DNA from: Bacteroidota bacterium
GTDB taxonomy: Bacteria; Bacteroidota; Bacteroidia; Chitinophagales; Saprospiraceae
DNA: 57,370 bases
Direction: 5' to 3'
Assembly: GCA_016124585.1 (NCBI GenBank)
Contig: WGNL01000040.1
Span: forward strand, 1 to 57,370
Below, piece after piece: positions 43,052-51,707 of this stretch. The translations under genes were made by a program, and so were the position numbers. Every line of letters starts with the position of its first letter. Positions within the stretch are counted from its first letter, which is position 1. Under the pieces are notes generated by a model that was not told the origin of the DNA, searched no databases, and saw only the letters and a program-made list of their open reading frames with translations.

Positions 43052-44530
43052 TCAACCTTGCGTGCTTGCCCAAGCTTCCCGGTCAGGCAGGGTATGCCGT
43101 TTCAGGATGCGACTATTTTCTTTTTTGACTGCATTGTCACTTCGCATACTCCAAAGTTTTTCTCTGGCAAAACGGTGTGCAGCCTTTATATCCACAACTG
43201 GTGTGGGGTAGTCCTTTCCAAGTGCGACACCATACAACTGCTGCTCCATAGCCGACATTTTCCACGGTTCATGAATGAAATTCTCAGGAACATTGCGCAG
43301 TTCCGGCACCCATTGTTTCACGAAAATACCTTTAGGGTCATTGTCTTGGCCTTGTTTCACAGGATTATAGATTCTGACGGTGTTGATGCCAGTAACGCCA
43401 GATTGCATCTGCCATTGGGGGTAGTGGATTCCCGGCTCAAAATCAAGGAAAAGCTTGGCGAGCCATTCGGCGCCAGGTTGCCAGGGTTGCCAAAGTAGGT
43501 GCGTCAAGCAGGAAGCCAGCATTGCCCTCATGCGGAAGTTCACCCAGCCAGTTGCTATCAGGCAACGCATGCAGGCGTCGACAAGTGGGATTCCGGTTTG
43601 ACCCTGTTTCCAGGAATCAAAAAGGATGGGGTCTGTTTTCTTCTCCAAAGCATCATAGCCACGGTTCACGTTTTCAAACTCCATGCGGTCCTCGCTTTCG
43701 AATTTTTGGATAAAATGTGCCTGCCAGCGCAACCGTGATGCAAAGGCCGCATGTTGAAACTTCCTGCCATGTGCTGCATGTGATTGAGCGGCAGCTTGCC
43801 AAACTTGCCGGACGCTCAAGCATCCCCAAGCGATGTAGGGTGAGAGTCGGCTACAGCCTCGACGGCTTTCTAGGGGTTTTGAAATGGACTTGGCATAATT
43901 CCGAATGCGGTTGTTCAAAAAGTCTTTGAGGTAAGCGTGGGCGTAGGATTCGCCTCCAGGTTGAAAATTTGGATGGAGCTTTTTTGGGGCAATATCAGGT
44001 ACTTTTAGATTTGAAACATCAGCTTGTTTCCAGTTTTCCCAGTCCACTTTCGCCAGAGGTGCTGCCATGAAATCATACCAACTTTCCCGCCAGGCTTTGC
44101 GGTTGCGTAGGCCACGTACCACACCGTTGGCGACGCTTTCCTGCCAGTTGATATTTTGTTTTTTGCAAAAATGGGTAACAGCCTTGTCACGGTCGTACGT
44201 GATTTTCAGTCCAGTTTCCTGGTAAGAATATATGGTTTGGATAGAAAAATGCGACAACAATTGAGCAAATACAGGTAGCACCTCCGACTCATACACCAGA
44301 ATTTTTACACCAAATGACAACAGTTGCCTGTTCAAATCCTCCAAGCTTTGACTGACGAATCGCCAATGTCGTTCGTCATATTGCGGTGCTGCCATCACCG
44401 AAGGTTCGAAAATATAGAGCATTAAAACAGGAAGTCCAGCTTTCTGCGCCAGCAATAAAGGCTCATGGTCACGCAGTCTCAAGTCTCGCTTGAACCAGAC
44501 AATGTTTATCGGCAACCGGGATGAATTCAT
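43052..44530 (-). CDS. Cryptochrome/deoxyribodipyrimidine photolyase family protein
   Basis: ATG 44530 gives 492 residues (MNSSRLPINIVWFKRDLRLRDHEPL); the longer frame lies over the small upstream gene. The N-terminal antenna domain is complete. The FAD domain has ESRRGCSRLSPYIAWGCLSVRQVWQA, ALEKKTDPILFDSWKQGQTGIPLVDACMR, TGWVNFRMRAMLASCLTHLL and DFEPGIHYPQWQMQSGVTGINTVRIYNPVKQG, which are the FAD- and DNA-facing blocks. It uses blue light to repair pyrimidine dimers or to signal; which one is not clear from sequence. The start follows the stop of the Lacal_2735-like gene by 1 nt. Neighbours SDR-DUF2867, DUF2071 and TIGR03643 match known light-response gene sets. Confidence 0.9.
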   Translation of the reverse strand: MNSSRLPINIVWFKRDLRLRDHEPLLLAQKAGLPVLMLYIFEPSVMAAPQYDERHWRFVSQSLEDLNRQLLSFGVKILVYESEVLPVFAQLLSHFSIQTIYSYQETGLKITYDRDKAVTHFCKKQNINWQESVANGVVRGLRNRKAWRESWYDFMAAPLAKVDWENWKQADVSNLKVPDIAPKKLHPNFQPGGESYAHAYLKDFLNNRIRNYAKSISKPLESRRGCSRLSPYIAWGCLSVRQVWQAAAQSHAAHGRKFQHAAFASRLRWQAHFIQKFESEDRMEFENVNRGYDALEKKTDPILFDSWKQGQTGIPLVDACMRCLIATGWVNFRMRAMLASCLTHLLWQPWQPGAEWLAKLFLDFEPGIHYPQWQMQSGVTGINTVRIYNPVKQGQDNDPKGIFVKQWVPELRNVPENFIHEPWKMSAMEQQLYGVALGKDYPTPVVDIKAAHRFAREKLWSMRSDNAVKKENSRILKRHTLPDREAWASTQG

Positions 44531-44531
44531 G

Positions 44532-44702
44532 TTAACTTTTGGGCAGCGCTTCCAATTTTTGCAGTACTTCTTCCGCCTGCGCCGATTTTTCAGCATAGCC
44601 CTTGATGTCGCCCTTGCGCTGCAAATCACGGGCTTCTTCAAGCAGCTTAGCATACTGTTCTCGCAATTGCTTGGCGGGGTCTTTTTTGAATAATCCGAAC
44701 AT
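44532..44702 (-). CDS. Lacal_2735 / DUF6435-like small protein
   Basis: A 56-residue protein that short-ORF filters miss: MFGLFKKDPAKQLREQY, then AKLLEEARDLQRKGDIKGYAEKSAQAEEVLQKLEALPKS read in pieces. The start MFGLFKKDP and the words LLEEA..LQRKGDIKGYA match the Lacal_2735 family of small helical proteins in Bacteroidota and gamma-proteobacteria. Function unknown. TAA at 44534-44532 is one base from the cryptochrome ATG (TAACATG), so the two are translationally coupled. Confidence 0.8.
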   Translation of the reverse strand: MFGLFKKDPAKQLREQYAKLLEEARDLQRKGDIKGYAEKSAQAEEVLQKLEALPKS

Positions 44703-44708
44703 GGTTGT

Positions 44709-44805
44709 GATTGTTGAATTGTTAGATTGTTGAATTGTTAGATTGCTAGGTTGTCATGATACGAGTAACAATAAAACAATATAGCAATAAAACAATTCAA
44801 CAATC
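44709..44805. repeat. Intergenic repeats of GATTGTTGAATTGTT
   Basis: Two direct copies (44709-44723 and 44725-44739) and one exact inverted copy (44791-44805) lie between the SDR and Lacal_2735-like genes. The 14-mer AACAATTCAACAAT is found again at 54468-54481 before thrS. Confidence 0.7.
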
Positions 44806-45505
44806 AAGCAATCTTCAGAGCCGACATCCCACCATCAATTCCAATGACTTGGCCAGTTATCCAGCCGCTTTTTTCGGTTAAAAGAAAATGGGAAAGTTCG
44901 GCGATTTCACTAGCTGTGCCGACCCGTTTCAAAGGATGTCGGGCGGCAGCGGCTTCCTTTTTTTCTTCGGAACTGAGCAGTCGGGCTGCTAACGGCGTAT
45001 CGGTCAGCGAGGGGGCGATGCAGTTCACTCGGATGCTCGGTGACCACTCGGCAGCGAGGCTTCTGGTGAGCCCTTCCACGGCGCCTTTTGCTGTCGCAAT
45101 GGAGGCATGAAACGGCATACCTTGACCAACGGCGACTGTACTGAACAGCACCACTGCGGGATTTTCGGCATTTTTCAGCGCTTTTTGCGAAGCCTGCAAC
45201 ACCTTCACTGCGCCAAGTACATTGATGTGAAAATCTTCGAGAAATGCTTCTGGTTTCAGTGAGCAGAAGGGCTTTAAGTTGATGCTGCCGGGACAGTAGG
45301 CGATGCCATCCAAACTGGCAGGCAACTCGTTTTCGCTCAACTCCTCTTCTAGTAGATTTTTGGGTAAATACGTGACACCCGGCAAATCGGATAAGCTGCC
45401 CCCAGTTCTGGAAACGACCAAAACTTGGTGTCCTTCGCCGCTCAGTTTTTTCACCAAAGCCAATCCAATGCCTGAAGAGCCGCCTGCGATAAGGTAATTT
45501 TTCAT
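44804..45505 (-). CDS. SDR-family protein lacking the catalytic Tyr
   Basis: ATG 45505 (MKNYLIAGGSSGIGLALVKKL) gives 233 residues. TGxxxGxG-type cofactor site GGSSGIG (8-14), N95 in FHINVLGAV, S122 in VLFSTVAV and K140 are present. The catalytic Tyr expected in Y-x-x-x-K is Ile (I136-A-T-A-K140). The C-terminal GWITGQVIGIDGGMS is standard. Either the enzyme works with another residue or it is a non-catalytic NAD(P)-binding protein. It is upstream of the Lacal_2735/cryptochrome pair and may share their operon or light role. Confidence 0.8.
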   Translation of the reverse strand: MKNYLIAGGSSGIGLALVKKLSGEGHQVLVVSRTGGSLSDLPGVTYLPKNLLEEELSENELPASLDGIAYCPGSINLKPFCSLKPEAFLEDFHINVLGAVKVLQASQKALKNAENPAVVLFSTVAVGQGMPFHASIATAKGAVEGLTRSLAAEWSPSIRVNCIAPSLTDTPLAARLLSSEEKKEAAAARHPLKRVGTASEIAELSHFLLTEKSGWITGQVIGIDGGMSALKIA

Positions 45506-45617
45506 GGAGCCGCTGTTTGTTTTGTGCGGCGATTCAACAGGGTTGTTCGGAAATGGTTTACGCCATTTGAGGAAAATTCTGGCACCGACTGCCAACTGTC
45601 TAACTGCTCACTCAAAA

Positions 45618-46370
45618 TCACCCCATGCCTCCCAGCACTTGCAATAAATACCCCTTTTTCCGTTGTGCTACGGGCAACTCGGCCCCGTCACTCATCACCA
45701 CCTCGCCGCCGAATCGGTTCACGTAGCTCTGCACGTGGTCTAGGTTCACGAGGTGCGATTTGTGGATCCGCTCAAAGCGGTGGCGGGCCAATGTTTCCTC
45801 CATATCTTTTAGCGTTTTAGCCAATAAAAGCTTCTTGCCATTTTCAAAAAAAACAGTGGTGTAGTTGCCTTCGGAAGCCAGCCGGACAATACTTCGCACT
45901 GCATGTAAATGGATGCCATCAGCGGTGGCGAGGGCAATGCGGTCGGGTGGGGAAGTGGCCGAGCGGTACTGCTGCATGAACTGTTGCATTTGCGTGTTGA
46001 ACGAAGTTTGCTGAGTTGCCAGTGCCTTGTCAACAGCGGCACGAAGCTCTTCAGCGTCGATGGGTTTGAGCAAATAATCGAGGGGGGCGAATTTGATAGC
46101 TTTCAGTGCGTAGTCGCTGTAAGCAGTGGTGAAGATTGTTTTAAATGACTGATAATCAACTTTTTCCAAAATGTCAAAGCCAGAGCCATCTGTCAGTTGG
46201 ATGTCCAAAAATAGCAAGTCAACATCTGCTTGTTTGCGAATCAAATCTACAGCTTCCGCCACAGAACCAGCTTCTCCAATGATGCGGATTTCAGGGCAAT
46301 GCAGGTCGAGTTCTTGGCGCAGCGTGCTGCGGGCGTTGGGTTCGTCGTCGGTAAGTATGGCTTTAATCAT
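45618..46370 (-). CDS. LytTR-family response regulator
   Basis: 250 residues. The receiver domain has D8/D9 (LTDDE), phosphoacceptor D56 (LLFLDIQLTDG), T in FTTAYSDYAL and K in YLLKPID. The C-terminal LytTR DNA-binding domain begins near 145 (DRIALATADGIHLHAV), with EGNYTTVFFENGKKLLLAKTLKDMEETL and FERIHKSHLVNLDHV. It lies 8 bp after the kinase gene, so the two form a two-component system. The controlled genes are not known; the helically phased repeats elsewhere could be looked at as LytTR targets. Confidence 0.9.
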   Translation of the reverse strand: MIKAILTDDEPNARSTLRQELDLHCPEIRIIGEAGSVAEAVDLIRKQADVDLLFLDIQLTDGSGFDILEKVDYQSFKTIFTTAYSDYALKAIKFAPLDYLLKPIDAEELRAAVDKALATQQTSFNTQMQQFMQQYRSATSPPDRIALATADGIHLHAVRSIVRLASEGNYTTVFFENGKKLLLAKTLKDMEETLARHRFERIHKSHLVNLDHVQSYVNRFGGEVVMSDGAELPVAQRKKGYLLQVLGGMG

Positions 46371-46378
46371 GTGCGAAT

Positions 46379-49342
46379 CTATTTTGAATTTAATTCCATC
46401 GGTAAATGTAAAACGACTGTAGTGCCAGCAGCCTCGCCATTTTCATTGACTAAATCCCTGACCTCTAGCGCAGGTACGTTCCCGTCTGTTTTGCGAAGCA
46501 GTCCCAGCCGTTCCTCAGTGATGGCTGTTGCCAAAGGTTTGTGTGGATCACGCAGTTTAGACATGGCCGCTGCCGCTGTCCGACCGATACCATCGTCTGT
46601 CACTGTGGCCACAATTTCATCTTCATTTTTGGTAAAATGTACCGAAACATGCCCCTTGCCCTGCTTGCTCACTATGCCGTGAATCACCGCATTTTCCACG
46701 AAGGGTTGAATGACCATCGAGGGAATCAGCGTGGTCGAAGGCAGGATATCCGGTGCTATGGTCACGCTAAAGTCCATTTTGTCAGGGTAACGGATTTGCG
46801 AAAGCTGCATGTAAATTTTCAGCAATTCGGCCTCCTGTTCAATTGGGATGAAAGCATCGGAATAGTCGAGGTTTAACCTCAACAGCCGGGCGAACTTGGC
46901 AATATAACTGTTCGCCTGTGTGATTTTGTCCTGACCGTAATAGCCCTTGATAGTGTTGAGGGCGTTGAAAATGAAATGTGGGTTCATCTGCAGCCGCAAG
47001 GCCAACATCTTTAGGTCGGCGTTTTTGGTTTGGAGTTCCAGGCGTTCGTTTTCGCTTGACATGAGCCGCTGCTGCAGTTCATAGCGGTTGCGCAGCTTTC
47101 TCTCCCGCCATTTTACCCACAAAAAAACCATCATAGCTGCTGTGGCCACCAAGCCAACAATGAACCACCATTGCATCCAGAACGGCTTCAAGATTTGAAA
47201 CGAAAACGCAGCAGCTACGGCACTTTCCACACCAGAACTGTTCACTGCCACTACCTCGAAGCGGTATCCGCTAGGGCGCAGGGAGGCGTACTCCACGGCT
47301 TCGTTGGCGGTGGTGTGCCAATCTTCGTCTAGCCCATGCAGTCGGTAGCGATAATGCAGTTTCTTGAAATCCTTGAAAGAAAGGCCCTCAAAACTGATGG
47401 TGAGTGAATTTTCAATGGCCGGAAATCGCAATTTTTCGTGGAGCGGTTGTGGCTGTCCGTTCATGGTCAAATGAGTCAGGTAAATAGGGGGCGAGGGTAG
47501 CTTCTTGGTGAAGATGGCATAAGGCACAGCCACCAAACCGTCGTCTTTTCCTAAAAAAATTTGATCGCCGATTCGCTCTACGGCGTTCAGTTTTTCTGGC
47601 CCAATGCCATGAATATTGGAATAGTCATTCAGTTGCAGCTTACCGGGTGGACCTTGCACCATCATCAAGCCGCTGGCTGTGGCTATCCAAAATTGGCCGC
47701 TGGAATCTTGGCAGAAATCCCTGCAAATCTTGGCGGGCTGGCCTTTTGAGGCAATTTCCAGGCTATAGATTACCTGCCCATTGCGCAGCGCAAAGAGCCC
47801 GTGTCCCTCCGAAAGCGCCCAGAGCAGCTTCGTTTCTTCATCGAAAATCAGGTCTCGGATTGCGTAAGGCAGCACGGCATCGCTCATTTTGTCCTGGTAA
47901 TAAAATAAGCCATTGGGTGTGGCCAGCCAAGTCTTGTCTTTTTCGTCAAAAACGATACGATCTACCCGTTGTGTACTGAGGATTTGGGGAAGATGAGGAA
48001 GGTAAAGTTTTAAAATTTCGCTTTCATGGAGGTTAGGGTTGGAAATGGCATACTTCGGCAATTCAGTTTTTGGTATCAAATACAAGCCACCCAGCGCCGA
48101 CCATAGGTTGCCTTTCCTGTCTACATTCAAATCTGTAGAACGAAGCATGTAGAATTGCTTTTCAGTACCTTTTCGGAAGAGTACACCCGCTTTACCAGAT
48201 ATGATTGTGGTACCATCGGCCATGTGCCGGATGTTGCTGATTGCCCTTTTGGTGATGTTCTTGGGGAAATCTTCAAACGTCTCCAATTTTCCGTTTTCCA
48301 GCATTCCGTAGATATTGTCAGGCATCCCAAACCAGAGCTGTCCTTTGGAGTCGGCTGCAAGGCTGTTGACTTGAACGGGGCCTTCGCTGTTTGCTTTGCG
48401 CAAATGAAGGATTTCAGGGGCTGGCGCATAAAAAACACCATTATCCAAGGTGGAAAACCAAAGCCCTCCTTCTTGGTCCTCCAAAATGGCGCTGACTTGG
48501 CTATCGGGCAAGTACACCTGTTTCAAAGCCAGGTTTTGTCGGTCAAAAAGATAAGCACCGTTCCTGCTGCCTAGCCAAAGCTGGTTCGGAGTGGGCGTGA
48601 CCGAAATAACCTCGTTCATGAATTTTGGGAAAACCAAGGTTTTAATGACACTTCGCCTCAAATCGCTGTAAATCATTAGCTGGTGGGTGTCAGTGACGTA
48701 GATGGTGTCGTTCCAATTACTGATTTTCAGGGGTTTGGCCAAAATGGGCAACCGGTCAGTTTTGGTAACTTTTCGATGAGTGTAGAATCCAAATGCCATG
48801 CTGTCTGATAAAACGCTGATGGTGTCGCCACGGGATGGCCATATCAGGGCTAATGATTCTGGCAGCGTTTCAAGGTGGGCCGAATTGTTTTGAAAGTCAA
48901 GCCTACCCAGGTTTTCTTTGGAAAGTAAGATAATGGAGCCATTTTGTTCTTCAAAAATATTGAGGATTAGGTCGCCAAGTTCAAAGCCCTTTAATAGTGG
49001 GGTATCATGTTCATCATGCATTTCACCATCCAAGTAAAAACTCGGCTTGCCGTTCAGCGTAGCGAACCAGATGCGACCTCGGCTATCCTCAAAACTGGTA
49101 AAAACCTCATTGTCGGAAAGCCCGTCGGCGGTTGTGAAATTGGTAAAATGAGCCCCATCAAAGCGGCTGACGCCAACATCTGTGCAGAACCAGATATAAC
49201 CTCGGCTGTCTTGCGATACGAAGTACACATTGTTGGAAGGTAGGCCGTCACGTACCTTGTAGTTTTTGAAATAGGGCGATTGCCCGGTGGCGCTAGCGCA
49301 GGCAATTAAAAGTATGGATATCAGAAACAAGTTTCTCCGCAT
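46379..49342 (-). CDS. Two-component-propeller sensor histidine kinase
   Basis: ATG 49342 (MRRNLFLISILLIACASATG) gives 987 residues with a signal peptide and a possible lipobox (LIAC). A periplasmic seven-bladed pair of beta-propellers follows (VRDGLPSNNVYFVSQDSRGYIWFCTDVGVSRFDG and similar blades), then a Y_Y_Y domain (YRYRLHGLDEDWHTT...LRPSGYRFEVVAVNSSGV), one membrane helix (WWFIVGLVATAAMMVFLWV), a coiled-coil and a LytS-type His kinase domain with H789 in NPHFIFNAL and GHKL motifs IQPFVENAVIHGI and DDGIGR. It senses an external signal, probably a glycan or other polymer, and phosphorylates the LytTR regulator. Family knowledge; the ligand is unknown. Confidence 0.9.
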   Translation of the reverse strand: MRRNLFLISILLIACASATGQSPYFKNYKVRDGLPSNNVYFVSQDSRGYIWFCTDVGVSRFDGAHFTNFTTADGLSDNEVFTSFEDSRGRIWFATLNGKPSFYLDGEMHDEHDTPLLKGFELGDLILNIFEEQNGSIILLSKENLGRLDFQNNSAHLETLPESLALIWPSRGDTISVLSDSMAFGFYTHRKVTKTDRLPILAKPLKISNWNDTIYVTDTHQLMIYSDLRRSVIKTLVFPKFMNEVISVTPTPNQLWLGSRNGAYLFDRQNLALKQVYLPDSQVSAILEDQEGGLWFSTLDNGVFYAPAPEILHLRKANSEGPVQVNSLAADSKGQLWFGMPDNIYGMLENGKLETFEDFPKNITKRAISNIRHMADGTTIISGKAGVLFRKGTEKQFYMLRSTDLNVDRKGNLWSALGGLYLIPKTELPKYAISNPNLHESEILKLYLPHLPQILSTQRVDRIVFDEKDKTWLATPNGLFYYQDKMSDAVLPYAIRDLIFDEETKLLWALSEGHGLFALRNGQVIYSLEIASKGQPAKICRDFCQDSSGQFWIATASGLMMVQGPPGKLQLNDYSNIHGIGPEKLNAVERIGDQIFLGKDDGLVAVPYAIFTKKLPSPPIYLTHLTMNGQPQPLHEKLRFPAIENSLTISFEGLSFKDFKKLHYRYRLHGLDEDWHTTANEAVEYASLRPSGYRFEVVAVNSSGVESAVAAAFSFQILKPFWMQWWFIVGLVATAAMMVFLWVKWRERKLRNRYELQQRLMSSENERLELQTKNADLKMLALRLQMNPHFIFNALNTIKGYYGQDKITQANSYIAKFARLLRLNLDYSDAFIPIEQEAELLKIYMQLSQIRYPDKMDFSVTIAPDILPSTTLIPSMVIQPFVENAVIHGIVSKQGKGHVSVHFTKNEDEIVATVTDDGIGRTAAAAMSKLRDPHKPLATAITEERLGLLRKTDGNVPALEVRDLVNENGEAAGTTVVLHLPMELNSK

Positions 49343-49517
49343 GAGGACAGTGCAAATAAACGGTGTTTTGGGGTAAGCGGTTGCAAATAGAATAAGCCGA
49401 ACCAAGCGTAGAATCAAGCAACAGCATCGTTTCCCTGAAAAACATGAAAATCCAATTTTATAGGCCGAATTTTGTAAAAAGAATAACTTTCAAGAATAGC
49501 GAATTAACGATAGGTGT
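49343..49517. other. Intergenic region between divergent genes
   Basis: No gene. Read + there is GAATTTTG (49468-49475), a partial -7 match, upstream of the hairpin at 49518. Together they could mark a short transcript. Confidence 0.3.
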
Positions 49518-49576
49518 GGCTTGCGGCAAAGTTTCGGCCATTGAAAGAATGGGGAAATTGGCCGCAAGCCTTTTTT
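49518..49576 (+). terminator. Orphan terminator-like hairpin upstream of the hydrolase gene
   Basis: A perfect 10-bp stem (GGCTTGCGGC 49518-49527 with 49561-49570) with a 33-nt loop that can pair partly, followed by six T. No + strand gene ends here; it lies 75 nt before the ATG at 49651. It may be an attenuator or the end of a small RNA. Confidence 0.6.
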
Positions 49577-49650
49577 ATGCAATCAATGAAAATGCTTTTG
49601 GTGAGAATTTATAGTTAGTATTGCAAGAATTTGCGTTGAAAATTGCTTGC

Positions 49651-50379
49651 ATGAAGTTAATCAGTTTTGTTCTCCAGTTGCTCTTTTTGCTGAAGGTTTA
49701 TGGCCAAAATAAACCTATCAATGTCTATATATTCCCTGGTACTGGCTCCGATGAGCGGCTTTTTTCAAAGCTGGTTTTACCTGAAAATTACACCGCAAAT
49801 TATATTCAATACTCAGTGCCGGATAAGCATGCCAAATTGAGGGAATATGCCGAATTATTATCAGAACAAATTGACACGACAAAGGCATTTGTGTTGATTG
49901 GTGTTTCGGTTGGTGGGATGATTTGCACGGAATTGACTGACCTACTTAAGCCAGAAAAAACCATTATTATTTCAAGTAGCAAATGCAGGCAGGAGCTACC
50001 TCGGCAATATCGTTTTCAAAAGTATATTCCAATAAATAAGTTGTTTGGGCCTCGGTTTATCAAGGGCATGTCTTTCGTTGCGCAAGCAGTCGTAGAACCA
50101 GACAGAAATAAGGAAAAGGCAATTTTTAAGGCTATGTTGCACGATAAGAACCCTAAGTTTTTAAAGCGTACCGTGAATATGATAATCAATTGGGATAGAA
50201 GAAAATATTCACCAAATATCATTCATATTCACGGCACGAAAGACCATACTTTGCCATTAAGGAACATCAATCCAAGCATTATCATACAAGGCGGTTCACA
50301 TATGATGACTTTGACTGAAGGTGAGAAAATTAGTGGGATTGTCCGAGATATTTTGTTGGGAATAAAAGTAAATCTTTAA
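49651..50379 (+). CDS. Secreted alpha/beta-hydrolase
   Basis: ATG 49651 (MKLISFVLQLLFLLKVYGQ) gives 242 residues with a signal peptide. The fold shows as VYIFPGTGSDERLFSKL, the nucleophile elbow GVSVGGM, a strand NIIHIHGTKDHTLPL carrying the Asp, and GGSHMM with the catalytic His. The elbow G-V-S-V-G-G matches many alpha/beta-hydrolases and lipases. Substrate unknown. It is divergent from the kinase and ends at a hairpin. Confidence 0.75.
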   Translation: MKLISFVLQLLFLLKVYGQNKPINVYIFPGTGSDERLFSKLVLPENYTANYIQYSVPDKHAKLREYAELLSEQIDTTKAFVLIGVSVGGMICTELTDLLKPEKTIIISSSKCRQELPRQYRFQKYIPINKLFGPRFIKGMSFVAQAVVEPDRNKEKAIFKAMLHDKNPKFLKRTVNMIINWDRRKYSPNIIHIHGTKDHTLPLRNINPSIIIQGGSHMMTLTEGEKISGIVRDILLGIKVNL

Positions 50380-50423
50380 AATATGGACACACGAAATTAA
50401 TTTCAAATGCGCATGTCCATATT
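50380..50423. terminator. Bidirectional terminator or cruciform
   Basis: AATATGGACA (50380-50389) pairs with TGTCCATATT (50414-50423); the loop contains the 12-nt palindrome GAAATTAATTTC. It separates two convergent genes. Confidence 0.65.
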
Positions 50424-50433
50424 ATTTACATAA

Positions 50434-51630
50434 TCATATTTTTTTCACAAAAAACGTCTTCCTGCCTTGCTCCAACAATTGCATGTTGTCAGGATTCTTG
50501 GAACGGTCAGCCTTGTCTGGTGGCACAATATTATTGTCTTTTACTGTGAAAGCATATTTATAAGCCGTTTCCTGCCCTGACTTTTCGTCTTTTAAAAGCA
50601 CCTCAACCGTATAGTTTCCATCCTTCATGTTTTCTTTAAGGAAAAATGGCCTGTTGTTAGGGCCAGTAGTAGGCGGCGGATATGAGTGAAATGTCATGTC
50701 AAATTTTTTCCAAACACAGTTTTCAGCATAGATATCGTTCCATTCGATGTTTGCCGAAGTGCCTGAACCTAGCCGATATACGCCAACCATTTTGCCATCC
50801 CTATTTAATTTTACCTGCGTTTTATAAGGTTTTCTTTTGTCCCAGCGGGCTGCATTTTCGACTTCAGTTGTCTGGTAGGTGTGGTAAAAATTAAAGATAA
50901 AATGTCCATCCGGACCAAAATCAACGTAGCCCCAGTCTTCCCAAGGCCCACTTAGATGATAAAATGCAGAAACAGGTGAATATGGGTCAGTGTTGGTGAG
51001 TTTTTCTACCTTAAATGGAAAAGTATAGAATGGCGCATCTCCTGCCCAAAATTTCAACTCATATTCGCCTTCCGCCATTTTCACGGACATCGGCATTCCT
51101 TGTTTTTCAATCAATTGCATTTGCTGGAATGGGGCGGTGGTCGCCTTTGCTCCATAATATAGCGTGCCCCGCACATTACCCGAAGCTTTTTCAATCACTT
51201 CCATGCGCAGCAGTGGGGTGGGGTTGTTGTAGCTTTCATAAGTTACGTCCTTGCCCGACTTTGTTTTCTTTGGCAAAAATGAAACTTCCATGTTATTCAG
51301 CCTGAGGTCAGCAGTGGTGGCATTGAAATACCAGCAGGATTGTGAAAGTAAGTCACTCCACAACACAGCAGGTTTAAAGCGCTCCGAATCGAAATCAAGG
51401 CTGACAGTGGAATTTTTGGCACCACCAACTTCCCCACTTGATAACGGTGAATTACTGTTTGAGACACCACTGTCTCTTGAACCAGGTTTCGCTGAAGTGG
51501 AGTTGGGTGCAGGGGTCTCAGTTTTGGCTTTGGTCTTAAGTTTGTCTTTTGCAAGTTTGCCCAAATTCTGGGCTTGCAAGCCAATAGCACCCAGTAAAAT
51601 CAGCAAGTTTAAAATGAGCTTCTTTTTCAT
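50434..51630 (-). CDS. Secreted hypothetical protein
   Basis: 398 residues with a signal peptide (KLILNLLILLGAIGLQAQ). A Lys/Thr/Pro/Ser-rich linker (residues ~25-75) is followed by a large beta-rich region with WSDLLSQSCWYFNATTADLRL, YSPVSAFYHLSGPWEDWGYVDFGPDGHFIFNFYHTYQ and a final segment (FTVKDNNIVPPDKADRSKN). No domain is recognised. No T9SS tail, so probably periplasmic or outer-membrane associated. Function unknown. Confidence 0.65.
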   Translation of the reverse strand: MKKKLILNLLILLGAIGLQAQNLGKLAKDKLKTKAKTETPAPNSTSAKPGSRDSGVSNSNSPLSSGEVGGAKNSTVSLDFDSERFKPAVLWSDLLSQSCWYFNATTADLRLNNMEVSFLPKKTKSGKDVTYESYNNPTPLLRMEVIEKASGNVRGTLYYGAKATTAPFQQMQLIEKQGMPMSVKMAEGEYELKFWAGDAPFYTFPFKVEKLTNTDPYSPVSAFYHLSGPWEDWGYVDFGPDGHFIFNFYHTYQTTEVENAARWDKRKPYKTQVKLNRDGKMVGVYRLGSGTSANIEWNDIYAENCVWKKFDMTFHSYPPPTTGPNNRPFFLKENMKDGNYTVEVLLKDEKSGQETAYKYAFTVKDNNIVPPDKADRSKNPDNMQLLEQGRKTFFVKKI

Positions 51631-51707
51631 AAAGTCAATTTTGAATTATGGTTAAATGCCAGCTTTCACACTGAATATTTAGCGTAAAATATGGCTTTGG
51701 TTTATGC

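Noticed and set aside
44531-44653. Longer N-terminus of the cryptochrome
   Set aside because: The extra 41 residues are a frame-shifted reading of the Lacal_2735-like gene (44532-44702); the ATG at 44530 fits the family start.
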